From the NCBI RefSeq assembly GCF_018294505.1, contig NC_057803.1, positions 690,024,831 to 690,088,830 of the forward strand: DNA of 64,000 nucleotides. Reading direction: 5' to 3'. Positions 12,368 through 23,800 of this stretch are shown here, in pieces. This DNA comes from Triticum aestivum. Taxonomy: Eukaryota; Streptophyta; Magnoliopsida; Poales; Poaceae. Positions within the stretch are counted from its first letter, which is position 1, and the number at the start of each line of letters is the position of its first letter. The notes below the pieces were generated by a model. The model worked only from the letters and a program-made list of their open reading frames with translations. It made no database searches and was not told where the DNA came from. Position numbers and translations under genes: made by a program.

Positions 12368-12430
12368 ATTACTTGCCGCTGGTTCAGTACAACTTTATTA
12401 CAGAATTGTACTAGAGCAGCGACAAGTAAT
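12368..12430. repeat. Imperfect inverted repeat (hairpin), 63 bp
   Basis: ATTACTTGCCGCTG at the left pairs with CAGCGACAAGTAAT at the right, and CAGTACAA pairs with TTGTACT further in, leaving a loop of about 13 bases. The same hairpin is at 39696-39758 in the A2 flank. It could be a small MITE remnant or an RNA-level structure; no target duplication was identified. Confidence 0.6.
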
Positions 12431-12599
12431 CCCTATGAGCCTACAAGATATTGAACCCAGGACCAGGGAGGTTGTGAGCACGTTGTTAGCCACTAGAACC
12501 AACCAGATTTGGTGATACATATGTAGCACAGTTTCTTATCAACAAGAATTGATTTACTGTAGCAGACCAACCCACCACTGTATGACCGGGCGGGACACT

Positions 12600-13130
12600 G
12601 TAGTGAACAGACCGAGGGGGTATTGTAGCTAATGTGTTTTTTCAATTTCTAAAATGTTTTTTGAAACAAGAATAATTTTAAAAATCCAAAATGTTTTTCA
12701 AAATTTGAACTTCTTTTTGAAACGCGGACATTTTTTATTTCGTGAACATTTTACAGATTCAGATCATACCGAACCCAGGATCCTACAACTATTCTTCCTT
12801 CGTTCAAGACTCGCTTTTCTTGCGGGTTGAATGAGTGAGCCTTGGCCATACATACTGAGATTCAACAGTCAACTTTGGAGTCCGTCCTAAAGCCCTATGA
12901 ACATTTTTTCAGAATTGTGAACATTTTCTGAAAGTGCGAACAATTTTTAAAATCTGCTAACATTTTCTTGGAAACTTGAATAGTTTTTATCATTTCAGAA
13001 TATTCTTGAAAAATGCAAACACTTTTTCAAATTTGTGAGAATTATTTGAAAACACAAACATTTTTAAAATTTAAGAACATTTTTAAACTATATTAAAAAT
13101 TTTGATTTTTGTTTATTTTCTAGGGCATAA
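12600..13130. repeat. AT-rich field of degenerate GAACATTTT-type repeats
   Basis: Short degenerate units resembling 'GAACATTTTTNAAAATT' recur irregularly. Equivalent fields occur at about 26560-27120, 36740-37320, 39960-40500 and 63080-63655. Open frames in these fields are low-complexity and not credible proteins. Confidence 0.65.
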
Positions 13131-13805
13131 GCATTTTTTTCTATTTTTCGTTTTTCTTCTCTTTTCTCGCTAATTCATTTTCCTCCTTTTTGAAATTTAT
13201 TATAATTCTTGAAACGTCTTCAAGAACTTGAAAAAATCTTTGGAATACCATAAAATGTTCTTATTTTCAAATATTCTTTACAATTTTTTTAAATCTAGAA
13301 TTTGATTAAAAATAATCCTTTTCTTGAATTTTTTGTTCATACATTTTAAAAATGTTTGTGCTTCAAAAAAGTTGATATTTTTTTAAAAAAAATGGACTGA
13401 AATTTTTGTTCAAAATTTTCATCAATTGTTGGGAATTTGTTACCAATTTTGGAAAATGTGTTTAAGTTTGTAAAATTTCATACACAATTTGTTATTCCAG
13501 AACTGTTGACAAATTTCAAGAAATACTTACAACATAAGAAAATGTTCATGTTTGTTGATAATGATGGAAATTGCAAATAGCAGAAGCATTAAAATTAGGA
13601 AAAACTACATGCTCATGGATGCACCCGTCTGGCATAGTCTAACACACTTCTCTCAACTGGTATTTGTCAACTACTAGTAAGCGTGTACGTGAAAATTCAC
13701 GTGTACAGAGAAGATAGTCTGGTAGTAGTAGTCAAAAACATTACAAACGAACCAAGCATGTTTTTGTACAATCAAGGATGGTCATTCTCACTGTTTGACA
13801 AAAGG

Positions 13806-13844
13806 TACTCCCTGCAAGTGATCTAAAATGTCTTGGAGGGAGTA
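13806..13844. mobile_element. Stowaway-like MITE remnant (35 bp between TA repeats)
   Basis: CTCCCT at the left end and AGGGAG at the right end form the classical Stowaway/Mariner termini, directly flanked by TA on both sides. Only about 35 bp remains, so this is an internally deleted copy. The same remnant is at 43570-43608, so it predates the array duplication. Confidence 0.65.
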
Positions 13845-14370
13845 TAATTTAGAAAATCTACTTTGCAGTGCACCTAAGAGCATCTCTAGTAGATTCGTAA
13901 AAGGCCCGAGTCTGTAAAATAACCGCTATTTTCTGGTTTTGGGCAAAAGAAAAGGCCATTCCAGATCCTGCAAAATGGCTGGTCCTGTAAAAATTTATAC
14001 AGCTCCCCTTAAGAAAAACCTCGTCCTGAAGATATGGAGTTTTGGAGGAATTTTTTTTAGCTCCCCCTATACCACGAGGACTGGGGGTAAATGAATGTTT
14101 TATTCAGTGCGAAGTGTAATATAATATGGTAGCTATAGCAGCTAATTTTTTTGTATGGCCACGTGATACTCGTGTTTTACTACTAAACATGATCTTAAGG
14201 TATATCACTATATGTGCTTCATGCTTCATAATTTCCTCGAACATAGGTTCCTAAAAAATGTTTTCTTATCTGAACATTTATTTAAAGTAGTATTAATTTT
14301 GTTTTTGTTTTTAGCATATATTTCCTCAGCAATGCACGGGGTATCATCTTGTTTACAATAAAAAGTGGTC

Positions 14371-14375
14371 CCTGC
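14371..14375. other. Empty insertion site (CCTGC) of the E/F retrotransposon
   Basis: The uninterrupted sequence GTGGTCCCTGCAACCCAAC here corresponds exactly to the two flanks of element F (CCTGC at 44131-44135 and 50660-50664) and to the right flank of element E (33120-33124). Unit 1 therefore shows the pre-insertion state. Confidence 0.9.
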
Positions 14376-15330
14376 AACCCAACATCTGATTTTTTTTTCA
14401 TAAATGTGGTGGCATACACAGAGACAACCTTTGCAGAGACCACTCCTTGCTAACAGATTTCAACGAAGAGAATCAGGACCTTCCTAAATAGTTTTACATT
14501 GTGCGATTGTGTTGGCCCGATATTTAGGGCTCTGCTGTTTCATTGGGCTACCTCACCATATTGTATTGTTTCGCCCTGTAACTTGGGTGTTGTTCCTTTT
14601 ATATATAAAGCAGGTCAAGTGCCTGTTTCAAGAGTAAATGGTCTCTAGACGGTGTAGGAATATTAACCCCACAACTACTCCCTCTCTCTCAAAATATAAG
14701 ACTTTTTGGCTAACCATATATTCTACAAAAGTAACAATAGAAGTTGTACCAAATCATTGATTGTTCAAACATCAGCAAACACATAACTGTGCCACGGATT
14801 TGCCATGAACCGTAGTATCGAGAGATGTACTATTCCTCTTCCTTTTACCTTCCCATTCTAGAAAGAAATAATCCTGGTCTACACATTTTTTGGACCTACT
14901 CCGATGAAGGAAGCAACTATTGATATCATATACACAAAGGTGTATCTCTTATATATTGGAGACTAAATCTTAAATAGGTCACAAAAGATAATACATAATG
15001 CATGCATCGGCTATTAGAAGACCAAATTCAGCAGCTCTGTGGACGACACCAAATCAGTTTTACATGTGACGAAACATAAACACCGCTAAAATAAACAGTG
15101 AATCATAATCACCTGGAGCAACATTTTTCTTCTTAGGTGGCAGCTGAAATCATCGATATGAAATTGTTTTAGAGGAAGGCTAAAGAGATAACGAAACGTT
15201 ACTCCAGCGTGTAGATAATTGTCTCGCTAAATAAATCAGTGTACAATGTCTCGCTAATAGCACACTATATCATGCTAGTAGTGTAATTTAAGGGGAGGCA
15301 CTATTTTTTATTGGGCGCTATTTTTTTCCT
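14376..15330 (+). other. Spacer upstream of PHT1 pseudogene B1
   Basis: No gene is seen. The stretch is repeated upstream of B2 (33125-34080) and B3 (50665-51616). Near 14680 it contains 'ACTCCCTCTCTCTCAAAATATAAG', split here as ACTCCCTCTCTC and TCAAAATATAAG, which resembles one end of a Stowaway-type MITE; the opposite end was not found. Confidence 0.7.
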
Positions 15331-16343
15331 TGATCCTATACCTTATTATACTTGCTCTGCATAAAGGGTGCTCTCTGCGAGATTCAAGAACACGGCCGTG
15401 TACGAGACTCACCAGCTTGGCCAAGCGGACTACGTGTGGCACATCATGCTCATGCTTGGCGCCTTTCCTGCCCTCCTCACCTAGGCGCATCAAGATGTCT
15501 GAGATGGTGTGCTACACCGTGCTTATCGCCAAGAACCTCAAGCTAGCAGTGTCCCACATGGCCGCGGTCCTCGTGATCGACATTGTATCGGATGCATATG
15601 TGGACGCCGTGTCAGGCAGGACGAGTTCGGCCTCTTCTATGTAGTTCCTTCACAAGCATGGCTGGCAGCTCCTCGGCACCACCGTGTGCTGGTTCGTCCT
15701 CGATGTCGTCTTCTACTCCCTCAATATCTTCATGAAGTACATCTCCAGCGGCATTGACTGGTTTGGAGACGCGGCCCATATGAGTCATCTAGAGCAGACC
15801 TACAAGATAGCCCACACACAGGCCATCATCGTTGTCGGCGGTTCCGTGCCGGGGTACGTCCTCACCGTCCTCTTCATCGACTGCATCAGTCGCATGAAGA
15901 TCCTGCTCATGGGGTTCACCATGATGACCATCTTCATGATCGAGCTTGCCGCGCTCTAAAAGTTCTAGTCCAAGCCCGGTATACACGCAGGCTTTACCGT
16001 CACGTATGCATTGATCCTCTTCTTCGCAAACTTTGGCCCCAACTCCACCACATTCATCCTGCCCACGGAGATATTCTCGACGCGACCGCGGTCGACGTGC
16101 AACGACATATCGGCTGTGGGGGAAAAGTGCGGTAACATCCTCAGTGTTCTCTGGTTCCATTATTCTCATACGAGCATTCGGAGCTCTCTACTTCTGCTGG
16201 CAGGCTGCAACCTGGTTGGAGTTATGTTCACTCTTGAATTTCCGGAGTCCAAAGGGATGTCACCCGAGGAAGAAAGCGAACCATCTGAAGAATCTGCAAC
16301 GGTTGCTGAAGCTGAGTTCATCCACAACATGGAAATTTCGTAA
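15331..16343 (+). pseudogene. PHT1 pseudogene B1 (exon 2 only)
   Basis: The region begins in the 3' end of the PHT1 intron (CTTGCTCTGCATAAAG, as at A2's acceptor) and continues with exon 2 from 15367 to the stop at 16341-16343. Exon 1 is absent. About 35 bp at the start of exon 2 is missing, so GLGNLAAG is lost. Further breaks are a 5-bp deletion near 15483 ('CACCTAGGCGC'), a 2-bp loss near 15643, and two stops, TAA and TAG, near 15957-15969 where A2 has Tyr and Trp. Recognisable blocks include [17 protein letters not shown] and the acidic tail. A deletion near 16270 removes the DITGE segment. It cannot encode a transporter. Confidence 0.92.
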
Positions 16344-16952
16344 CCAGTACTGTCCATTCCCGGTGCTAATCTTAGTGTCTTCTCCAAATTATTCAACCAT
16401 TGAGAACTTGTATCTTTGAGATGTTTGGTTATATAGAATGTTCACTCTGACATGAGATGTGTTAGACTCCAAACGAAGTGGCAATAACACAACTAACCTA
16501 GGCATAGCGAATAATATAGCAAATTTCAGTTTGACCCCATCTAATAGCAGTTTTTATAGAAATTACCCCATTTATATACCAAACGTTGCAGCGGGAATTG
16601 GTTGCAATATACTTTCATAAGATTTGGCTGAGCGGAATATAAATGTTTCGATTAATAACACATTACCAGAATTAAAATACATATGATTTATTAGATTTGA
16701 TTATGCATAGTTGTAAAATATCTGTTGAATATATGTAGAATCATAGAATGGAAAATATTTTCCCACACATGGTTGCATGTGGTAGTGGATCTTTTCACAG
16801 GCATGGTTGCTTGTTATGAGACTTATCCCATCCATAATTGTATGGAGATGTGGCATGCTTACATGCTAAGATAAATAAGTTCGTGGGGATGACTCTTGTA
16901 AGCATATAGGATATTTTCATCCATCTTACCCCATCTACAAAACTTGTACCAT
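16344..16952 (+). other. 3' flank of B1 up to element C
   Basis: No gene is seen. The sequence matches the B2 flank at 35123-35737 and resumes after element C at 25542. Confidence 0.75.
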
Positions 16953-16957
16953 AACTT
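16953..16957. repeat. Target-site duplication AACTT (element C)
   Basis: AACTT precedes the left LTR of C and recurs at 25537-25541 directly after the right LTR. The empty site is visible near 35730 in the B2 unit. Confidence 0.92.
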
Positions 16958-18695
16958 TGTTGGGGAACGTAGCAGAAATTCAAAATTTTCTACGCATCAC
17001 CAAGATCAATCTATGGAGTAACTAGCAACGAGAGAGAGGGAAGTGCATATTCATACCCTTTAAGATCGCGATGCGGAAGCGTTGCAAGAACGCGGTCGGT
17101 GGAGTCGTTCACTAAGCGATTCAGATCGCGGCTGAATCCGATCTAAGCACCGAATAACGGTGCCTCCGCGTTCAACACACGTACATCCCGGGTACGTCTC
17201 CTCCTTCTTGATCCAGCAAGGGGAGAGGAGAAGTTGAGGGAGAGCTCCGGCAGCACGACGACGTGGTGGTGGAGCTTGCAGTTCTCCGGTAGAGCTTCGC
17301 CAAGCACTACTACGGAGGAGGAGGTGTTGGGGAGGGAGAGGGCTGCGCCAGGGAAAGGGTGAAGCTCCCATGCGCCTCCCCACTATATATAGGGGTGGAG
17401 GTCTGGTTTCTTGCCCTCCAAGTCCATTGGGGCATTGGCAAAGGTGGGAGGAAAGAAATCCCATCATTTCCTTCCCTACCGATTGTTATCCCCCTTTTTT
17501 AGGGATCTTTATCTTATCCCTTCGGGATATGATCTTATTCCTTCTAAGGGGGGATCTTGGTGCGCCTTGACCAGGGGTGTGGGGCCTTGCCGCCACTACC
17601 CACGTTCATGTGGGTCCCCCCATGCAGGTGGGCCCCACTCCAGAACCTTCTAGAACCTTCCCGGTACAATACCGAAAAATCCCGAACATTTTCCGGTGGC
17701 CAAAATAGGACTTCCCATATATAAATCTTTACCTCCGGACCATTCCGGAACTCCTCGTGACGTCCGGGATCTCATCCGGGACTCCGAACAACATTTGGTA
17801 ACTCCACACTAATTCCCATAACAACTCTAGCGTCACCGAACCTTAAGTGTGTAGACCCTACGGGTTCGGGAATCATGCAGACATGACCGAGACAGCTCTC
17901 TGGCCAATAACCAACAGCAGGATCTGGATACCCATGTTTGCTCCCACATGTTCCACGATGATCTCATCAGATGAACCACGATGTCAAGGATTTAAGCAAT
18001 CCCGTATACAATTCCCTTTGTCAATCGGTACGTTACTTGCCCGAGATTCGATCGTCGGTATCCCAATACCTCGTTCAATCTCGTTACCGCCAAGTCACTT
18101 TACTCGTTCCGTAATGCATGGTCCCGTGACTAACTACTTAGTCACATTGAGCTCATTATGATGATGCATTACCGAGTGGGCCCAGAGATACCTCTTCGTC
18201 ACACGGAGTGACAAATCCCAGTCTCGATTCGTGCCAACCCAACAGACACTTTCGGAGATACCCGTAGTGCACCTTTATATCCACCCAGTTACGTTGTAAC
18301 GTTTGGCACACCCAAAGCATTCCTACGGTATCCGGGAGTTGCATAATCTCATGGTCTAAGGAAATGATACTTGACATTAGAAAAGCTTTTAGCAAACGAA
18401 CTACACGATCTTGTGCTATGCTTAGGATTGGGTCTTGTCCATCACATCATTCTCCTAATGATGTGATCCCGTTATCAATGACATCCAATGTCCATGGTCA
18501 GGAAACCATAACCATCTATTGATCAACCAGCTAGTCAACTAGAGGCTCACTAGGGACATATTGTGGTCTATGTATTCACACATGTATTACGGTTTCCAGT
18601 TAATACAATTATAGCATGAACAATAGACAATTATCATGAACAAGGAAATATAATAATAACCATTTTATTATTGCCTCTAGGGCATATTTCCAACA
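16958..18695 (-). repeat. 3' LTR of element C (1738 bp)
   Basis: The + strand runs from TGTTGGGGAACG to GGCATATTTCCAACA, so the LTR proper begins TGTTGGAAATATGCC and ends CGTTCCCCAACA. A TATATATA box is at about 17383-17390. Confidence 0.92.
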
Positions 18696-18707
18696 GTCTC
18701 CCACTTG
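18696..18707 (-). other. Polypurine tract of element C
   Basis: GTCTCCCACTTG on the + strand reads CAAGTGGGAGAC on the minus strand and abuts the 3' LTR, as in element A. Confidence 0.75.
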
Positions 18708-18744
18708 CACTAGAGTCAATAATCTAGTTCACATTACTATGTGA

Positions 18745-21700
18745 TCGTAATGAATTCAACACCCATGGGGTTTGATCATATCTCGCTTGTGAGAGAGGTT
18801 ATTAGTCAATGGGTCTGAACCTTTCAGATCCATGTGTGCTTTACAAATCTCCATGTCATCTTGTAGATGCAGCTACCACGCACTATTTGGAACTATTCCA
18901 AATAACTGTTCTACTAAATGAATTCGGTTTACTATTCAGAGTCATCCAGATTAGTGTCAAAGTTTGCATCGACGTAACCCTTTATGACGAACTATTTTAC
19001 CACCTCCATAATCGAGAAAAATTCCTTAGTCCACTAGTCACTAAGGATAACTTTGACCGTTGTCCTGTGATCCATTTCCGGATCACTCTTGTACCCCTTG
19101 ACTGACTCATGGCAAGGCACACTTCAGGTGCAGTACACAGCATAGCATACTGTAGAGCCTACGTCTAAAGCATAGGGGACGACCTTCGTCCTTCCTCTCT
19201 CTTCAGCCCTGGTCAGGTCTTGAGTCTTACTCAATACTCACACCTTATAACACAGCCAAGAACTCCTTCTTTGCCGATCTATTTTGAACTCCTTCAAAAT
19301 CTTGTCATGGTGCGTATTCATTTGAAAGTACTATCAAGCGATTTTTTATCTATCCTTATAGATCTTGATGCTCAATGTTCAAGTATCTTAATCCATGTTT
19401 TCCATTGAAAAACACTTTTCAAATAACCCTATATGCTTTCCAGAAATTCAACATCATTTCCGATCAACAATATGTCAACAACATATACTCATCAGAAATG
19501 CTATAGTGCTCCCACTCACTTCTTTGAAAATACAAGTTTCTCATAAACTTTGTATAAACCCAAAATATTTGATCATCTCATCAAAGCGTATATTCGATCT
19601 CCGAGATGCTTACTCCATTCCTTAATTAGAAGGATTACTGGAGCTTTGCATACTTGTTAGCATCTTTCAGGATTGACAAAACCTTCTGGTTGTATCACAT
19701 ACAACCTTTCCTCAAGAAAATCGTCGAGGAAAAAATGTTTTGAATCCTATCTGCAAGATTTCATAAACAGTGCAGTAGCTGCTAATATAATTCCAACAGA
19801 CTCTTAGCATCGCTACGAGTGAGAAAGTCTCATCGTAGTCAACTCCTTGAACTTGTCGAAAAACATCTTAGCGGCAAGTCGAGCTTTCTTAATGGTGACA
19901 CTTACCATCATTGTCCGTCTTCCTTTTTAAAAAATCCATCTGTACTCAATAGCCTTACGACCATCGAGTGGTTCTTCCAAAGTCTATACTTTGTTTTCAT
20001 ACATGGATCCTCTCTCAGATTTTATGGCCTCGAGCCATTCGTCGGAATCTGGGCCCATCATCGCTTCTTCATAGCTCGTAGGTTCATTGTTGTCCAGCAA
20101 CATGACCTCTAAAACAGGATTAGGTACCACTCTGAAGTAGTACGCATGCTTGTCGACCTACGAGGTTTGGTAGTGACTTGATCTGAAGTTTCATGATCAC
20201 TATCGTCAGCTTCCACTTCAATTGGTGCAGGCGCCACATGAACAACTTCATGTGCCCTGCTACACACTAGTTGAAGTGACGGTTCAATAACCTCATCAAG
20301 TCTCCACTATCCTCCCACTCAATTCTTTCGAGAGAAACTTTTCCTCGAGAAAGGACCCGTTTCTAGAAACAATCAATTTTGCTTCTAGATCTGAAATAGG
20401 AGGTATACCCAACTGTTTTGGGTGTCCTATGAAGATGAATTTATCCGCTTTGGGTTCGAGCTTATCAGGATGAAACCTTTTTCACATAAGCGTCGCATCC
20501 CTAAACTTTTAAGAAACGACAACTTAGGTTTCTCTAAACCATAGTTCATATGGTGTCGTCTCAACGGAATCGCGTGGTGCCCTATTTAAAGTGAATGTGG
20601 TTGTCTCTAATGCCTAAACCATAAACGATAGTGGTAATTCGATAAGAGACAGCATGGTATGCACCATATCCAATAGGGTGCAGTTATGATGTTCGGACAC
20701 ACCATCACACTATGGTGTTCCAGGCGTTATTAGTTGTGAAACAATTTCCACAATGTCTTAATTGTGAGCCAAACTCGTAACTTAGATATTCATCTCTATG
20801 ATCATATCATAGACATCTTATCCTCTTGTCACGACGATCTTCAATTTCACTCTGAAATTACTTGAACCTTTCAATAATTCAGACTTGTGTTTCATCAAGT
20901 AAATATACTCAGCATCTACTCAAATCATCTGTGAAGCAAGAACATAACGATATCCACTGCGTGCCTCAGCACTCATTGGACTGCACACATCAAAATGTAT
21001 TACTTCCAACAAGTTGCTTTCTTGTTTCATCTTACTGAAAACGAGGCCTTTCAGTCATCTTGCCCATGTGGTATGATTTGCATGTCTCAAGTGATTCAAA
21101 ATCAAGTGAGTCCAAACGATCCATCTGCATGGAGTTTCTTCATGCGTATACACCAATAGACATGGTTTGCATGTCTCAAAACTTTTCAAAAACGAGTGAG
21201 TCCAAAGATCCATCAACATGGAGCTTCTTCATGCGTTTTATACCAATATGACTCAAACGGCAGTGCCACAAGTATGTGGTACTATCATTACTATCTTATA
21301 TCTTTTGGCATGAACATGTGTATCACTATGATCGAGATTCAATAAACCATTCATTTTAGGTGCAAGACCGTTGAAGGTATTATTCAAATAAACAGAGTAA
21401 CCATTATTATCCTTAAATGAATAACCGTATTGCGATAAACATAATCCAATCATGTCTATGCTCAGCGCGAACACTAAATAACAATTATTTAGATTTAACA
21501 CTAATCTCGATGGTAGAGGGAGCAGGCGATGCTTGATCACATCAACCTTGGAAACACTTCCAACATATATCGTCATCTCACCTTTAGCTAGTCTCCGTTT
21601 ATTCCATAGCATTTTTATTTCGAGTTACTAACACTTAGCAACCGAACCGGTATCTTAATACCCTAGTGCTACTAGGAGTACTAGTAAAGTACACATTTAA

Positions 21701-22525
21701 TACAATGTATATCCAATATACTTCTGTCAACCTTGCCAGCCTTCTCATCTATCTAGTATCTAGGGTAGTTCTGCTTCAATGACTGGTCCCCTCATTACAG
21801 AAGCACTTAGTCTCGGGTTTTGGGTTCAAGCTTGGGTTTCTTCACTAGAGCAGCAACTGATTTGCCGTTTCATGAAGTATCCCTTCTTGCCCTTGCCCTT
21901 CTTGAAACTAGTGGTTTTACTAACCATCAACAATTGATGCTCCTACTCAATTTCTACTTTCGCGGTGTCAAACATCACGAATTGCTCAAGGATCATCATG
22001 TCTATTCCTGATATGTTATAGTTCATTACGAAGCTCTAATAGCTTGGTGGCAGTGACTATGGAGAACCATCACTATCTCATCTGGAAGATTAACTCCCAC
22101 TTGATTCAAGTGATTGTAGTACTCAGACAATCTGAGCACATGCTCAATGATTGAGCTTTTCTCCCTTAGTTTGCAGGCTAAGAAACTTGTCGGAGGTCTT
22201 ACACCTCTTGACGTGGGCACGAGCCTCAAATCCCAATTTCAGCTCTTGGAACATCTCATATGTTCTGCGACGTTTCAAAAATGTCTTCGGTGCCTCAATT
22301 CTAAACCGTTTAACATTACGCACTGAACTATCACGTAGTCATCAAAACGTGTATGTCAGATGTTCGCAACATCCACAAACGACGCTCGAGGTTCAGCACA
22401 CCGAGTGGTGCATTAAGGACATAATCCTTCTGTGCAGCAATGAGGACAATCCTCAGTATACGGACCCAGTCCGCATAATTGCTACTATCAACTTTCAACT
22501 AAAATTTTCTCTAGGAACATATCTT
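18745..22525 (-). pseudogene. gag-pol polyprotein remains of element C
   Basis: Read on the minus strand, this region parallels the gag-pol of element D throughout but is broken by many stops and small indels. The longest recognisable piece is 21253-21612, from the segment between protease and integrase (KVDVI..., LNLNNCYLV, YGYSFK). A shorter gag piece is at 22026-22229 (LSEYYNHLNQVGVNLPDEIV). The gag start itself is not preserved. This is the oldest-looking element in the window and is certainly non-coding. The ends given are approximate and were set by comparison with D. Confidence 0.85.
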
Positions 22526-23780
22526 AAACAGTAGAACTAAAGCGCAAGCTACGACATAATTTGCAAAGTCCTTTTGACTGTGTTCATGATAATTAAGTTC
22601 ATCTATTAATGAACTCCCACTCAGATAGACATCCCTCTAGTCATCTAAGTGATACATGATCCGAGTCAACTAGGCCGTGTCCGATCGTCACGTCAGACGG
22701 ACTAGTCATCATCGGTGAACATCTCCATGTTGATCGTATCTACTATACGACTCATGTTCGACCTTTCGGTCTCTTGTGTTCCGAGGCCATGTATGTACAT
22801 GCTAGGCTCGCCAATTCAACCTAAGTGTTTTGCATGTGTAAATCTGGCTTACACCCGTTGTATGTGAACGTTAGAATCTATCACATCCGATCATCATGTG
22901 GTGCTTCGAAACAACGAACTTTCGGAACGGTGCACAGTTAGGGGGAACACTTTCTTGAAATTTTAATGAGGGATCATCTTATTTATGCTACCATCGTTCT
23001 AAGCAAATAAGATGTAAACATGACAAACATCACATGCAAATCATAAAGTGACATGATATGGTCAATATCATCTTGCGCCTTTCATCTCCATCTTGAGGCA
23101 CGACATGATCACCTTCGTCACCGGCATGACACCATGATCTCCATCATCGTGTCTTCATGAAGTTGTCTCGCCAACTATTACTTCTACTACTATGGCTAAT
23201 GGTTTAGCAATAAAGTAAAGTAATTACATGGTGTTTTCAATGACACGCAGGTCATACAATAAATTAAGACAACTCCTATGGCTCCTGCCGGTTGTCATAC
23301 TCATCGACATGCAAGTCGTGATTCCTATTACAAGAACATGATCAATCTCATATATCATTCATCACATTCTTTTGGCCATATCACATCACATAGCATACCC
23401 TGCAAAAACAAGTTAGACATTCTCTAATTGTTGTTGCATGTTTTACGTGGCTGCTATGAGTTTCTAGCAAGAACGTTTCTTACCTACGCAAAAGCCACAA
23501 CCGTGATATGCCAATTGCTACTTACACTTCATAAGGACCCTTTTCATCGAATCCGATTCGACTAAAGTGGGAGAGACTGGCACCCGCTAGCCACCTTTAT
23601 GCAACAAGTGCATGTCAGTCGGTGGAACCTGTCTCACGTAAGCGTACGTGTAAGGTCGGTCCGGGACGCTTCATCCCACGATGCTGCCGAATCAATATAG
23701 AACTACTAACGGTAAGAAAATTGAACAAACCAACGCCCACAACTACTTGTGTTCTACTCGTGCATAGAATCTATGCAATA
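22526..23780 (-). other. Untranslated leader of element C
   Basis: It matches the leader of D (58628-59913) and contains no credible gene. Confidence 0.75.
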
Positions 23781-23800
23781 CACCTAGCTCATGATGCCAC
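23781..23800 (-). other. Primer-binding site of element C
   Basis: The minus strand reads GTGGCATCATGAGCTAGGTG beside the LTR. Compared with the tRNA-Met complement TGGTATCAGAGC it has a T-to-C change and one additional base. Element D shares this variant. Confidence 0.7.

Larger units (their letters stand above)
12154..14370 (+). other. 3' flank of PHT1 A1 and spacer
   Basis: No gene is seen. Bases 12154-13125 match the 3' flank of A2 (39482-40490), and 13640-14370 match 43400-44130. Between these, 13130-13640 differs from the A2 unit, which has about 2.9 kb of unrelated sequence there. The stretch holds a hairpin (12368-12430), an AT-rich repeat field and a Stowaway remnant, listed separately. 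Confidence 0.8.

Noticed and set aside
14675..14740. A full Stowaway MITE starting at ACTCCCTCTCTCTC.
   Set aside because: Only one possible end is present; no opposite terminus or TA duplication could be found, so it is mentioned only as a possible fragment.
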